Source: Taenia hydatigena
Taxonomy: Eukaryota > Platyhelminthes > Cestoda > Cyclophyllidea > Taeniidae
Direction of reading: 5' to 3'
DNA: 64,000 bases
Assembly (NCBI GenBank): GCA_036345935.2
Contig: JADWOT020001889.1
Span: 1-64,000, forward strand
Shown here: positions 38,405 through 51,497 of the stretch, piece after piece
Layout of the letters: the number at the start of each line of letters is the position of its first letter
Numbering within the stretch: position 1 is the stretch's first letter
Position numbers and translations under genes: made by a program
Notes under the pieces: model-generated
Told to the model about the DNA's origin: nothing
Seen by the model: the letters and a program-made list of their open reading frames with translations, nothing else
The model's database searches: none

Positions 38405-40257
38405 ATCTTATTATCGTTCAAGCTGTAACGCAGTAATTTTTCGTCATTGAACAGCGCTAAAAGCTAATTAAACCATTCTATACAACGTTTTTTATATCTC
38501 GCCGTAAAAATAACATTAAGCAAAAACTTACAGTTGCATTACCTAGTTATTTTTGCTTCCGACCTGATTGTCGCGACGGTTTTGATAAAAGCTGTGTGCT
38601 AGTGGGCCACATTAGCTATTGATTGTTCCTGCTGAAAGGCTGAAGCGTGGTTATGAGGTATCGAGGAGAACGAAATTAATCAAAGCAACTTAACTAAAGG
38701 ACTGAAAATACTGTTGACATCTTTAAGACTCATTTTCTGTGATACATGCGTTTCTCTAAATGCTTCTTTTAGGCACGCGGTGAGGGGACTACTTAGACCA
38801 CAGGCTTTGGCCGAAGGCCGATTGTCCCGACGCTGAGAAGACACCCTTATGGTCCTCACTAGAACTGCATTACTCGCCCCTAATTTAAGGCAGTAAAGAG
38901 GTTTTAGCGTAACCAGCAGGGAAGAGGAGGCGTGGGCGGACATAGCTCCTACTAATGACGGTATGCAGTTTGAGCATTAGCTCTGGATCGCAAAGTTGAA
39001 TCTCCATCCATACTCCAGCGGTATTCTCTTGCAAAACGACTCAAACACAAATCACTGCTGTAAGATTTGAGCTTATCTAGTCATCGAACAGCAAGGGCAG
39101 ACTCTTGCGTAAGACTTCTTCCTTCACTACCAAATCCTGGCAAGGGTGATGAGGAATGTGATAGAAACACTCAACACTTAGAAAAACGTACATTCTAGGG
39201 CGTATCATGCAAGATTGAGAACTAGGTGGCTATTTACAATCTGACGATTGAGTCCGATAACCATCATGGTTAGAAAACCCGGCACCACAAAGACCAAACG
39301 CTGAGTCATCCGGTTGATTTCGCAATCGAGTAGTGGCAGGAACCCCGCGTGGCATCAAATCGTAGGCGATTAGGAGGTGGCCAAACTCTACGCCTCCACG
39401 GTAAGCTCACTCACTCTACTTTCCAAAATGAGGCGAGCCGTCCTTTTCCTTCTCCTGCCTACTTCCCAATGGCTTCCAATTCGTCAATGTGAGATACATG
39501 CAGCTTCCATCCCGACTGGAATGCAGCCAAGTCAATAAGTAAACTACAAACTGGCCCAGATCCCCACACAAGATTCAAATTGTTCCTCTTCTACAGGAGG
39601 ATGGTTAGCAGAAAAAATAAGATCATATTAGAGGAAAAAAGTCATCTGGAAACTGCATGAGGAAAGAAATCTGAACGCTGAAGTTTGTTATGTGCTTAGA
39701 AGTATTTTAAAATGTGACACTTAATGCTGACATTCTTCGTAACGCCAAATCGGTCCTGAGTATTGTGGAGGGCATCTCTTTTACCAGCAATGCAATGCAG
39801 CCAAAGCAATTGTCCCACGGACTCTTCTTAAGGCTACAGCTCTCCGCACAAACAAATTCGGTCACTTTTAATCACTAATAACTCACAGCACTGGTTCTGG
39901 GAAAAAAGCTCTCCTCATTGCTGAGCAAGCGTAAGACCATGTTCTCATAGTAATGCGCGAAACTGAGACGAAGAGATGTCTTTAAGCTTACGATGGATAT
40001 TGGTGAAGTTGAACCAATTTAGCAACTATCTAGTGGCATACTGCCTCCCCACCTAAAAGATTTAAATTAACTGGTTTAGGAGGCGAAATAGAGTATAAAG
40101 ATATAAAACCGGCAAAGTCATCATGAACCCTTCAGATTGCACTTAGGGGGAAACACTAGGGTAGTCTATGAATGTGCACCGCGTAGGGAAGTGTAGCGCC
40201 GTTACTAGGCTGAAGGCGTTTCTTAACCCTACGTCAACAATCCATTAGTCACACACT
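38405..40257. other. No gene recognised
   Basis: Counterpart of 14111-15956, with scattered substitutions and indels and no recognisable domain. Confidence 0.4.
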
Positions 40258-40476
40258 ATGGATTTGAAATTCAGGTACTGCCAATTAGAAGTTACGAAAA
40301 CAGACAGAAAAGAGACGGCTCCTATAGTGCCAAGTAGGCATCATGAATTTCAGACAATGCATGATTGCATAGCAGAATTGATCACTATTTCTCGTCTGGT
40401 CAAAATTGATACCTCAAATGAAGGCAACAGCACTAAGAGACAAATAGTTGTCGGCTGTCACAAAGGAAATTTATGA
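40258..40476 (+). mobile_element. Ty3/gypsy reverse transcriptase fragment, copy 2
   Basis: Same fragment as 15957-16175. Here it reads MDLKFRYCQLEVTKTDRK then APIVPSRHHEFQTM, keeping the P of the usual (F)IVPS motif. It is closed on both sides by unrelated or degraded sequence. Confidence 0.6.
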
Positions 40477-42148
40477 GGTCAAATCCATCGCACCACATAC
40501 GGTATTTAAGATGAGACATTGCGCTTTTTTTGATTTCGACTAGTGACGTGCCAGACGTCATGAAATTCGGCACAATTTAAGGTACCTACTCTAAATCCAA
40601 ACTTGCGCACTTTGTTCCAAAGAACATCACAAAGCACGTTATAAAGGAAATCGAATCAACAACGGCTTGGCTAAATGAGTCAGTAGGCATCATTGTAATA
40701 CTCTCATAGCTAAGGAACTAACCTCCTGACTCCACGTCCATTGTCTGCCAACTTCAGAGCCGCTACGCGACTTGTTACTCTGCGTGTTTATGAGGGATGA
40801 AATCCACAAGAAGCCAAATTATTGCAGTGTTACCGAAGCAAAACAGCCTCTGTTTCCAACGTTTAGACCACTTTCGTGATCTGCAAAGCACTGCATTTGC
40901 TTATATTAACATCATATTGGTTTAAGGTGCAGAAAACAAAACTAGGAAAAGCATGGCTACACAAATGCTGTAAGCATATGGAATGGGTGGGAGGTCGTCA
41001 GCAAGATATCAAGCCACCAAATTGGACGCATGTTGGTCAATCCCTTAGGACCATCAGGAATGAGAGATCTGTCTTCACTTGTAAGCCCAGTGATACGTCT
41101 GCCACGAAATACTCACTTGAGGGGTATATGGCGCTTGAATGGTTGTCTTTACTTCACACTCGTTACTTGCACTCCCTATCTGATAGCCCTTGATACCAAA
41201 AAGACTAACAGGTTAAAGGAGTTGGGAGGAATGCGCCACAATGCAAACGAAGAGGCATGACAGTGTAAAGAGGATGCTTGCACAGGCTCATGACAAAAAA
41301 TCGGTTCCATTGAGAAATGCACGACAAGCTTGGTGGGCACTAAGTAACCGCAACTTTTTACTGTTCCCTGCCCATACAGTTATCACCACCAGCACACATC
41401 CGTTCCACACCGAGACATTGAGCTGTGACCAAGACAACTTGCAGCACATTTTGTTGTCACCGCGTGCAATCCATTAAACAATGCACGCGCCAGGCAACAG
41501 TAAGTCATGCTGACCTGATGGAATGGTCGGGGTGAGTTGGACAGGTGCAAGGGGTTGAGTGGATTGGCTCATACGCTCTTCGGTTCTCTATAGGTGCGAA
41601 GTAGGAAATACCATAAACACGGTTAAAATACTGAGATGAATTTATTCGGAAAGGGAGGCGATGATGCCAATCACCTAAGTACAAAGTAGCAATCGCTAAT
41701 CCAATTCGATGGGGAGTGAGTCGCAAGTACCAGTATAGGCAATTGCTTGCTTTAAAGCATAACAGAGCTTGTTACAATAGCTGTGTACGAATGGTAGTGA
41801 TAGTAACCGGCCAAGTTTGTTTCAGCGCAGTTGACATTAATTATAGTGTTGTTCTTATGAATAAAACATAATTTACACTTCCAATGCTGCACTTGAATGA
41901 AGCGTTCTCATCAAATAGCTTGACCGCATCAGCATCAAAGGCGATTCCCCTTTGACTGATGAGGGAACCCCAGAATAGCCATTCGGATGAATAATTCAGC
42001 CAATTCTCTTTGTTAGTGCTTCACTACACATCTACTGTCTACCTGCTTTACTTCACTTGCCAATGCAGGTGACTATGGGTGTGAAGTGATCAGACAAACA
42101 CCATAGATGCTAGTGCTGCCATAACATCCAATGATCAGAAAGGAAAGA
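40477..42148. other. No gene recognised
   Basis: Counterpart of 16176-17819. A plus-strand frame at 40876-41193 is longer than in copy 1 owing to a small local insertion, but carries no motif I recognise. Confidence 0.35.
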
Positions 42149-42448
42149 GGGAAAGGCGACGCGATGTATTGGTGTATTCACAGGACTGTGAGGGAACTTT
42201 AAATGTTCCGCACTCCTCCCTTTCTCATTGCCCAGGAAAAGTGGAAAGGTTGAGGAGTGGAGTTAATGGGGATCGCCTTGCATTCCAGCTCCTGTCTGTC
42301 CCTCCAATTGGCGTAGAGATGTTGCATAAGCAAACACACCATCGTAGTCCCAAATTTTGAAGAGGAACGCACATTGCAAGCCACAAATTCATCACCCTCT
42401 GTGTGTGTGTGTGCTCATCATGGAGACAACTAGGTACTGGACGAGGAG

Positions 42449-43177
42449 ATGAAAATAGACAGACACCCAATGCTGGCTCCTGCTGCCATTCGATATGAGG
42501 AGCAGCCAGCTGTCTCCTGCCAATCTCACCTATCCACGTTGCCTCATGACCAAGTCCACAGGGTTATACCCGTCCGTCTTTTGCCATTCTTTAACACCAC
42601 TACAATGTCCTGTTGTGATTGTGTACTGCAGTCAGAATCACCACGCGCAGAAGCTGACCTGAGTCTCCCCCTGAGCAATCAATCATTTAGCATGCATTTT
42701 ACTAGGGCGTGTGTATTTATTATTACTTGACATCGTCGTGAAAGTGGTTTGGGTTGTACTATCCCAAGAATTGAATATGTGGGCAGCAATGCTACATTCG
42801 ACAACTCTCATTGCATCATCTACTTTGTCCACCATTGGCGGCTCCTCGAGGATGAACTAAGAGCCACTATTGAAGTCCCTGCGCCTAACAAAGCATTGGA
42901 ATATTTCGCCAGAATCCATCGCAGTATTGGTAACTTCCACTGTATTTTGCTGCATGCTGCACGAGCGGATTGGAAACCATGGTGCATCAGGCGTGAGCAC
43001 CTCCTACGCATCTGCAATGCTTGTGTTATTCTGCCTTTACTGTTAATTTGTATGTTGAGTTTTAACTGGAATATGCCCTTTGGAAACTGGGGGTCAGCTG
43101 CCAGTCTGTTTTTAGAACAGATGTATCGGAGGCTAATACATTATTCTGCATTCAAAAGTGCCTCTTCTCTTGGTTAG
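42449..43177 (+). pseudogene. F-box-like family unit A, broken (copy 2)
   Basis: Counterpart of 18121-18850 and better preserved. The middle and C-terminal parts run in one frame from about 42749, with CIIYFVHHWRLLEDELRATI, then FARIHRSIGNFHCILLHAA and DWKPWCIRREHL, equivalent to NWRMWCIRCED in unit D. A stop lies between the first half (ending CVFIIT) and this part, and the F-box exon is absent. The conserved INWS..LEW end is replaced by hydrophobic, unrelated sequence. Confidence 0.7.
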
Positions 43178-43972
43178 CACTCACGATTTCAATGGTTGGT
43201 GGGGTGCAAGGGCTTTTGTGACGACTTGTAGATCATCCACGAGGAATCGTCAACTGCGCACAAAATAGACGATGCAATCGCATTAGTCAGGTCCATCGTC
43301 GGCGCCTGCATATGCAGCCTTTCGTACAATACAACCCACATTACTTTCTTAACAATCTCCTTTAATGGTAAAACTACCTGTCCTAGAAAAGCGTATTTGT
43401 AGAGGTTAATTGCTCAGAGGAATATCCTTGCCAGCTTTTGTGCTTAGTGGTCCTAACAGCAGCATACACTCACAAGAGGATATCGCATTGATGTTAAAGA
43501 ATGGCAAAAGACGAACGTGCATAATTCTGGCCGTTCGGTCTTGAGGCAACGTGGACAGGGGATTGACAGGAGGCAGTTTGCTGCGTCCGATGTCGAATGG
43601 AATCAGAAGCCACTTGGAAGGGGTTTTGTGAAGATCATGAGTGCATTCTGGCCACGTCCACTGCTTGATGCGCTGGGATGAGGGAGTGATGAATCGCCGC
43701 GTGGAACGCACCCACTTCCAACCTGGAATAGTGATGCATAGGTTCACAAAGTCTAGAGCATCCGAAAATAGGCGTATTTTCAGTGACAATTTTGGTGGAG
43801 GATCTGTAATCACACGGCGTGTGTTTTGGGCCTGCATTTGCAACAATGCACGCGATCCTAAATGATGGTTAAATCTGCCACAGGAACTGGAAAATCAAAG
43901 CTTAAGATCTAGTAATTAGAGGCACACAGGCGAAACAACAAGAAGAATAGGTAGTCAACAGAGACTCACCAC
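43178..43972 (-). pseudogene. F-box-like family unit B, broken (copy 2)
   Basis: Counterpart of 18851-19645. The frame is open from the exon 2 acceptor through CITIPGWKW, RIKQWTW and LSTLPQDRTARIMHVRLL to KDIPLSN, where a TAA (stop at 43406) replaces the Tyr of SRYPL. It lacks the frame shift seen in copy 1 (four G at 43558-43561), but its start codon has become GTG (43972-43970). Both copies are dead, through partly different lesions. The TATA and AGGTCA promoter elements are intact upstream. Confidence 0.75.
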
Positions 43973-44099
43973 TATAGAGACATCATGGCAGAGATTGTTG
44001 GCACGACGGAAAGTTGGGGTTTATATAGCTCACAAATCGTGTCATGGATTAGAATGACCTCGCCTCGATGCTAACATATAGGTTCTGTTCGTGTCGTGC

Positions 44100-45749
44100 A
44101 AAACGAAATGTGGCATAATCATGTTGTGAAATAGTGTAAAATGACGTGACTGACAAAAGAACCCATAATTCTAAATGGACAGTTACAATTTGCCGCAACA
44201 ATGAATAAGGGATATCATCAGTGCAGTTAGTAGTCAATGAGACGAAATTAATAGCTGCTCACTTCAACGCACCACGCGTGAGGGATGAATGAGAGCTGAC
44301 ACCAAGCCGACGCGTAGAACAAAGATTGAAGAAGAGAAAGCAAACACGAGCTTTGCAGTAATAAACAAAATAAGGCCATAAGTTGGTGCTAGCGTAGCAC
44401 AGTTGAGGTAGTTGCCAGTATCGTGTGCATCTCATGTGCTTAAGGAAATGAATAATAACAGGCGCTGTAGTAATCGTTTGAGTGCATGTAAAGATTTTAG
44501 CATTTAAATTGAATGCGGTCGTCCTAAATAAATTTCAAGAGGCCAGGTTTATAAAGGGAAGCTTAATAGCGACCGTCACCTAGAGTAAAGATTCGATAGT
44601 AAGTGTGATTTTAGAGCAAAGCCTTTTGTTCTTCAGGTGTATTGAATGCTTTTCAATTAGGAAACTGCAATGTATTGCTCACTTACTGCAACAAGTACAG
44701 CTTAGCGTACCTAATGCCCTGCCCTATTCATCTCTGCATCCCTGCTACCACCCCTGGCACGAGAAGACTAATTGTGCTGCGGCATCTTTACTGCCTCAGA
44801 TCAAAAGAGGTCAATCCAGGGAACTAGAAGGGTTGTTTCTCTTAGTTTGGGCAGATCAACCTTCCACTCAAGCACGAGGTTTGAGTTGTTATTCCGCCAC
44901 TTAGTTGAAAGACGCTGTTAAGTATAGAAGATTTACGTGGCTTCCTCAGGTCTTCTAGCGCCTTTTTCGGTGCCACTCTTACAGGTAGACATTAACCTCG
45001 CCATCGGGTGGTTTCCCTTCTTACATTAGTGCATGGTCTACATTATCGTACCTTGTTATAGTGGAAGGACAGTGGATAGGCACAGGACCGTGCATTGTAG
45101 ACGAGGCAATTTTTGTATGCGAGAGCATTGACTACTCGAAACGCGTATTTGTTCAAACGGTGGTGGTATTGGCGGTACGTTTCGAGTAAGAGGTTTGGTC
45201 CGTATATGTGTACAAGTTCTCCGAATGTGTCTGTCCTAATGTTTCTCTAGCCTTGTGTAAAACATTCGTGTCTCTGTACTTATCACAAACATTGTCACCT
45301 ACTACCTACCTCTCACTCTCATTTCGCGATCTGTAAGCAGCTTGAGCGATGAAACACCAGTCCATGTGTAAAGCGTAGCCTCCTATTCTAGGAGAATACG
45401 TCATCAAGCCAAATGCCAATCTTCACATTGCGCATTTCTGGTAAAAGCAGTTAGTAGTTCGATGAGAGTGTGATTCATCCCTGCTGCCTATCTGTTGCCT
45501 TGCGGGTTCCCAAAGTGTATTTGAGAACTGCTTGTATAAAATTAGTCCATGGCAACCAGCCACTTGAGTGACACAGCACCTTCTCGGCACCATGAAACAT
45601 CCTCTGCCAGGAGTAGGTCCAAGTGCTCTTGTCATATTCATCCGGCCGCCTTGCTAACCAAGATCGTCACCTCCGCAACGAGCTCATGAGAGGATGCGAG
45701 AAAACGCCCATAGATCAGTGCTGTGTCAAGACCTGTACACTTCGCGCTT
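44100..45749. other. No gene recognised
   Basis: Counterpart of 19770-21422; same content, no recognisable genes. Confidence 0.4.
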
Positions 45750-47469
45750 CTTCAATAATGTTTGGTGGCCTTGCCCAAAAATAGTGCACCCGCTGCAACG
45801 TTGTTCGCTTCTGCCAAGATGAATGTGCTAGATGGCACATCCGCATTGTCTTTGTTGTTCCCTGCTCAACCGAAAATATCTAGTCGAATTTCTGCATTAT
45901 CAAGTTCCAGCGCACAACTGAACAATCATTCTCCTTCACTGTTTGTGACGAAGCAAGCGGTTGTTGATCCATTCGCACTGTAAGCTGCCTCGCTGTCAGG
46001 TAGCGTCCGACTGCGACAGGGACAGCAAACAGCTCATGTTCTGCTGTACTTTCTGTCTCATCCATTTGTTGAGTTGGGTATTGGTGTAGATGATGACGTC
46101 CCTTTGTGCAAGTACATCAACCACGACTAGATTGCATGTGTCAGTATTTAGTACAAGGTGTGGAATCTGTCTCCAATTCTTTGAACGCGTCACCATGTCA
46201 AGTTTCCCAAAGAAAATACTTCATGGACTGCTTCTCAGTTGGTGCATGCAGCGAGTTGACGATGTCAACAAAGCCTTGAACGAAAAGCCTGCAGTAGTTT
46301 GCCAAACCAGGAAAATTGTGTTGGCATTGGCCAGATTGCCATTCGCATTGCGCCGTCTTCGGCAGTCGTCATCACCTTTGTCGAGACTATGTACCCAAGA
46401 AAGTTGACCTATCTCTGAAGGAAACGGTATTTCTTCGGAGTCAGGGCTAATGCAGTCATCCAACTTTCGTTTCAGATTGATATTATGCTCATGGATATCT
46501 TCTCGGAGGTAAAAGTGTTACCGAGAGAGACCATTGGGTGTATTGGTAACAGACCAATAAATGTTACCCACATTAGGCGTTGGAAGATGGGTGAAGCGCC
46601 ACAAAATGCAAAGAGCATTGTGCGCAATTTATAAAGCTTCTTTGGTTCCATACAAACTGTCTTTTCTCCCTTTTGCTTTTGTCGCATCCACTTACCAGTT
46701 CGAAATGGGAAACCACTATGATGCATGCAGGAAGTCTAACGAACCGTTTATGTGGGGAGACGAAACACACCAGTCCTGATAACAGAGTTCGACTTCTTGT
46801 AATCAACGCGCAATCGTTGACTACTGACGCTTTCCTTCACCAGTGCGATCGAAGAAGCTCATCCACAATCATCACCCCAATGGGATGGTTCATTCCTTCC
46901 ATCAACGGAGGTGATGGGCGTCTGGGTTTTCGTCAGATAGATTTATATTTGCCAAAGTCTCTTTTCTGCTTACGTTTGCCCTTTTGTCCTGGTGTCGCGC
47001 ACGACTATGAGAACGTGGTCGGATCATTGCTCAGCAATGCGCGAAGTCACTTCCTCTCGTTATCAATGATATGAATTGCTTGTGAGCAAGGGTCATCCGA
47101 TTCGTTCACAGAGAGCTGAGGCTTCAAAGATGGTGCTGCACGTATCGTCAGCGTCTAATGAGCCAGTGAAATAACTGCGTTGGCTCTAGTGCCTTGCTGG
47201 TTGGAGAAGGTGTCTTTTACGAAATGCAGGATAGGTTGAGATTGTCGAAGAAAGTCAGAACCAGTCATCATGTTCAAGCCAGTCTAGAGCATATGACACA
47301 CCCCACCATGTAGGTTCCTTTCTCCGTGAAGTCTTCTCACGACGTTGCTTATTTCGCCATCATTGTCACCATTCTCCTGAAAGTGATCTTGTAAGGGTAG
47401 GAACATTGCAGTTCTTGTTGCAAAGGTTTGGGAAGGCCAGCGGGTTTGCCATTGACACGGCCACACACG
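45750..47469 (-). mobile_element. Ty3/gypsy pol relic, copy 2
   Basis: Counterpart of 21423-23140 with the same order of modules. The RT palm is at 46726-46472 (KLYKLRTMLFAFCGASP then IFQRLM) and RNase H near 46065-45880 (VRMDQQPLASSQTVKEND). Just after RNase H, frame-shifting differences from copy 1 appear. No LTRs are visible. Confidence 0.75.
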
Positions 47470-47550
47470 AGCCGAGAAATGAGCAGCACGAATGCTTTAT
47501 AGTTTACTCGAACCATGAATTACCGAACGGAAGCTATGTGGGTGTAGACA

Positions 47551-47567
47551 GGAGGAGGAGGAGGAGA
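47551..47567. repeat. GGA triplet repeat, copy 2 allele
   Basis: About five units, against nine to ten at 23220-23249. Confidence 0.7.
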
Positions 47568-48322
47568 AGGATGGTTCACCTGATGTTGCAGAGAATTTAC
47601 GAGAGAATTGCTAAATGGCAGTCATCGCGACTGATCATCGGGAGAACGCCACTGCGCTTAGCACTCAATATTCAAACAATCGTCTTGGTTAAATGTGCAG
47701 GTGACGCATGTATAATGAGAGTTGAAAGGAGATTCAGGAGACGTCGCCAGTAAAACAGTACAATCGTAAGTATGCAATGTACTTTCTAGCCACCTTTTTT
47801 TGCTTTTTTGTGGGTAATGAATAAATCTGAATAATGCATCTAATTCTTACTATTACAAAGGGTGTTACATAATGTAGCCTGACAATGCGACATGACCCTT
47901 CTCCACCACCTCTCCTATGCAACTTCCCTTAAAGCAGGAAAACTGATTGGGTTTGACACCTTTGTTGCCTCAGATAGGAGAAAATCTATGCAGTCATTGC
48001 AGAGGCTGAAGGGGTGAATGCTCTCATCGTCATACAAACGGACCTTCTCCCACCTCTCGCTTACTTGATACGCTTTTGAATAACAGGCAACAGTACTTTT
48101 CAGTCCTCTGATTGAATTGCCTTGTTCTCTCCAATGTGTCTCAATAATTTCTATCCATGCTTTAAGTCCGTCAACGGGTATGATCAATGTCTATTCTAGC
48201 CCACCTGTCCACAGCTTCGCTATCAGCGCTGTCGCATTTACTATGTCAAAAGCGTAAGGACCTGTGCACTGCAGCTGCAAGTCTTCACTTAGTGTTATTT
48301 CTCATGACAGAACAACAAAGTA
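47568..48322. other. No gene recognised
   Basis: Counterpart of 23250-24003. The minus-strand frame at 47915-48187 remains open with substitutions, but its function is unknown and no splice context is evident. Confidence 0.35.
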
Positions 48323-48908
48323 ATGTTCTGTAAAATGGCTCATAATAATAATTTAAGCAGACACATGAAGAAAGTGGTCGCCTTTCAAAGTGTGTGCATT
48401 TTCAATCGGAGAAAGATTGAGGGGTTAAATTCAGGTAACAACGAGTTACTTGGCGAAGATGGACACAGTAGAGAGAAATCGCCTTACATTCATGGCGAGG
48501 CGAATGACGACGATGATGGATGGGGGAGGTTCGTGGACGCAACGCTGATTGCACTCAGTCAAATTGCTTTCTTCGGCGTCTCGATGAGACCAAGCTTGTG
48601 GTAAATCTCACACTTGTCAGATGCAATGCATGTCTTTGTAGGATGGTGAACAAATTGTTAAATGTTGCAGCTTACCTGAACTTGAGTTACTTGAAGCCAT
48701 CAAAGAATTCGAAGAGCTTTTGGATGAGCTGAAGAAACATATCTGCTCGCTGCAACACGTCATTTGCACTATCGTAGTGAGTATCCTCCTTGAGCGGTTG
48801 AAGCGCCTCTGCCTTTGTCCAGATATGATGGATTACCAGAAATGCCTTCTCAACCGAAATCGACTAATCATGCTCAATCTTGCATCATCCAAATTCTTGC
48901 CTCAATAG
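48323..48908 (+). CDS. Family Z gene, copy 2, open two-exon hypothetical protein
   Basis: Exon 1 runs from ATG 48323 to 48600. The donor is GTAAAT at 48601 and the acceptor TTGCAG ends at 48670 (70 bp intron). Exon 2, 48671-48908, ends at TAG. The joined frame gives about 171 residues. An acidic segment (EANDDDDGW) lies near residues 60-70. A helix-prone stretch LPELELLEAIKEFEELLDEL opens exon 2, followed by a Cys- and Leu-rich part (HICSLQHVICTIVV, then RLCLCPDMMDYQKC). No known domain is recognised. Support: in-phase splicing, the same splice layout in a diverged paralogue, and an open frame where copy 1 has a stop. It could still be a recently dead gene. Confidence 0.45.
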
Positions 48909-49873
48909 GCACTTTGATGCTACTAGGCGATGGCTGATGAGTAATTGTTGGCTCTCCATTGTGAAACTTGGCTTGTCCTCAGCTTTCGTTAGAGCTGTCT
49001 AACCACTTAAGTGTGTAACGACATGGTTGAGGATAGACGCCTGTGATTGACAATGCTTGAAACCTGGATCGCCTCCTCATCATGCATTTGTGAATCTGTG
49101 GCCGCCCCTTCGATCTATCGCCAGTAGGTAGCTCATCTCTATCCCACTTCCTTTCTCACTTGTCTTGCATTGTGTGCATTTGGATCTGATTCTGACGCTA
49201 CGTCACGTGGCGTGGTACTGCGGTTCCTTTGAAACCAGGCAACATGTTCTACTGGTTGATTTCAATTCCATCTTGAGTCGCTGCAATGGAACGCTCCTCC
49301 TACGGATATCACAAATCACTTTCGCTTCGCGATTCTCAATTCTAAGGAAGGATATGGGTTCCAAGTGGGAGCATACTCTTATGCTACCTTCTCATGGTCA
49401 ACTCAATTTGTCTAGGCACTAATGAGCAATGGTTTCACGAGATGTAGGCGGAGACCAGTTCTATTTAACAGGCAGCGAAATCGTTCCTAAATCATTGATG
49501 GCAAAGCGGTGTCAATCCTGGACCCAGTTGTTTACGGTGCCAAATCTTGCCACGCGATCTTATTTCATTCCACCGCATACTTTAGCCTGCCTCCTGTGTG
49601 CCTTAATTTCTGTTTGATCTCATCAACAGCCGGCTCAGTTTCTAACCTGCCTGCTGATTGATTGGCTGTTTTGTATCAGAGGATATCAGTCACGGTGCCA
49701 TCGTTGGACTATTCGCAGATTTGGTGCATCTAATAGGATTGTACATTTGAAATGGTTTCATGGTCCTTTCCCCCTGCCCACGTGTGCAGCCAAGTAGTTC
49801 CTTTAATTCTGCCGCACACCCCAACGTGTGGACGTGTGGCCAAATGTATTTAGCTTTCCACTTTTTCTCACAA
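48909..49873. other. No gene recognised; about 160 bp absent from copy 1
   Basis: Contains segments near 49.38-49.40 and 49.42-49.56 kb missing from copy 1. A short plus-strand frame across them (49429-49617) has no recognisable motif. Confidence 0.35.
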
Positions 49874-50380
49874 CTGAAGAAGGGAAGGATGGTAGAGGAG
49901 TAGCTAATCAAAATGTGTTTTATTCGAACGACGAGCTATTCTACAGTGATCCTCAGCCTTGCCTGCGGGAAGGGCTAATCTGTTTCGCGTCCATGGTAGT
50001 CAAGGCCAACATCAACAACCAGTACCTCCTGCCAGTCAACGCTGCCGTTCGCTTAATCGCCCAATTCGCCTCGTGAGTAGCTCCCTCTTTTTCGCATTTA
50101 CCCATTTCTTGCATCTATTCTTCACTGGTTTTGTGGACATTCATGTTTACCTCCATCTGGTTTCCTCCCTTTCATCACGTACCATTCACTCACTTGTGCT
50201 TTATCTGCTCGTGCATAACTCGCCTCACCTCCGCGTAACTTATTTGTCTTGCACTCTGTCATGTGCATCGTTTGCGGCTCATTCATACGTGCAGTCTGCT
50301 TTTCTTCTCTTTTGTTTGCACAGGTTTTATGACACGGACTTTCGAATGCACTTCACAACTGAGGACCGAGTGTCACTGTG
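49874..50380 (+). pseudogene. Gene W exons, copy 2, with damaged splice acceptor
   Basis: Exon a (49874-50072) and exon b (50324-50380) correspond to 25414-25612 and 25866-25922 and stay open in the same phase. The acceptor before exon a has changed from CACAG to CACAA (49872-49873). A nearby in-frame AG (CTGAAG, six bases in) could serve as a substitute at the cost of two codons, so loss of function is likely but not certain. Exon b ends CTGTG instead of CTGAG before an intact GTGAGT donor. Confidence 0.5.
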
Positions 50381-51497
50381 GTGAGTCAAGGATCGCCTGA
50401 CCTTCTCTGTTGGTTTGTCGCTAAGGCATCTGCCCAGAGGAACGAAGGTACCCAATACGCCTCTTTCGCCATCATGAGCATCCCTCCATCACTCCTGAAT
50501 TGCGGCTGCTTATTGGACTCATCCCTACGCATAGCCAATGACCTGATATCGCTTATGACTTACTTGCCATCTTCCCTGCATACAGCATATCTTTCTGATA
50601 AGGAGATACTTTGAGTTGACGGTGTTTTGCTAGCGTGCTACCACGAGAGGTGAGGTGATGTGGGGTGTGGAAGATAATAGGGTGCAGGGACAACAGCAAA
50701 GGTGGTGGTAACGGTGGCGGAAATAGTGTGAAATAATGCATTTAGATCGCTTGGTTTGGTGGCGAAGTCTTGTGCTTGTGTGCATGGCTGCACAATAATC
50801 ATGACGGAGGTAGAACCGATTCTTGCATTTTTCATCGAGTTGTGATGGAAGCTTGCATTTATTGCTACATGATGTGCTATCGTGCGTGGCATTGATGTGC
50901 GTTCGGCCTCATTAGCAGCTGCAGAGAACTGCAATAAATGAACAACTTCCAAAATTCAAGGCTTCTGCCGTGTTTAGAGTGAATGAATCTCTGTTTTGCA
51001 TCAAGGCCAATGTCAGGGTGAGTCTAGTTATTTTACACACGATGAGTACAGGTTAAGCGAAAGTGAGGTTGCTTTGTGGGATGGCGAAGGAAGAACAGAA
51101 GAAGTGAGAGGATGGTCTTAAAGCAGCTGATAATGGTAGTATTCTGCGTTGCTTGTCTTGAACAGTTGTTTGATAACAAGAGTCATTTGGCAAAGCCAGT
51201 GGTTCCGTCTTTAATTCATTGCAGGTATGTCTTGCACCAGTAAGAACTACGGAATTGTGGTTTGCAGAGGAGAAAAATCGCGAATACTGGCCTAGAAAAT
51301 AGACACTTTTGATTGAAGAATAATGCGTTAGCCTCCACTCTATCTGTATTAAAACAAGCTGACGACCAAGCCGCAGTTTCCAAAGGGAATTTTACGATTG
51401 AAACCTAACTATACAAAGCAAGCGTATAAGCAGAATAAGACGAGCACTGCCGAGTAAGTGGAAGGTTTAGCTACGCGCATCTCTCCCTGGCCAAACA
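50381..51497. other. No further exons recognised
   Basis: Counterpart of 25923-27054; no supported gene. Confidence 0.35.
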
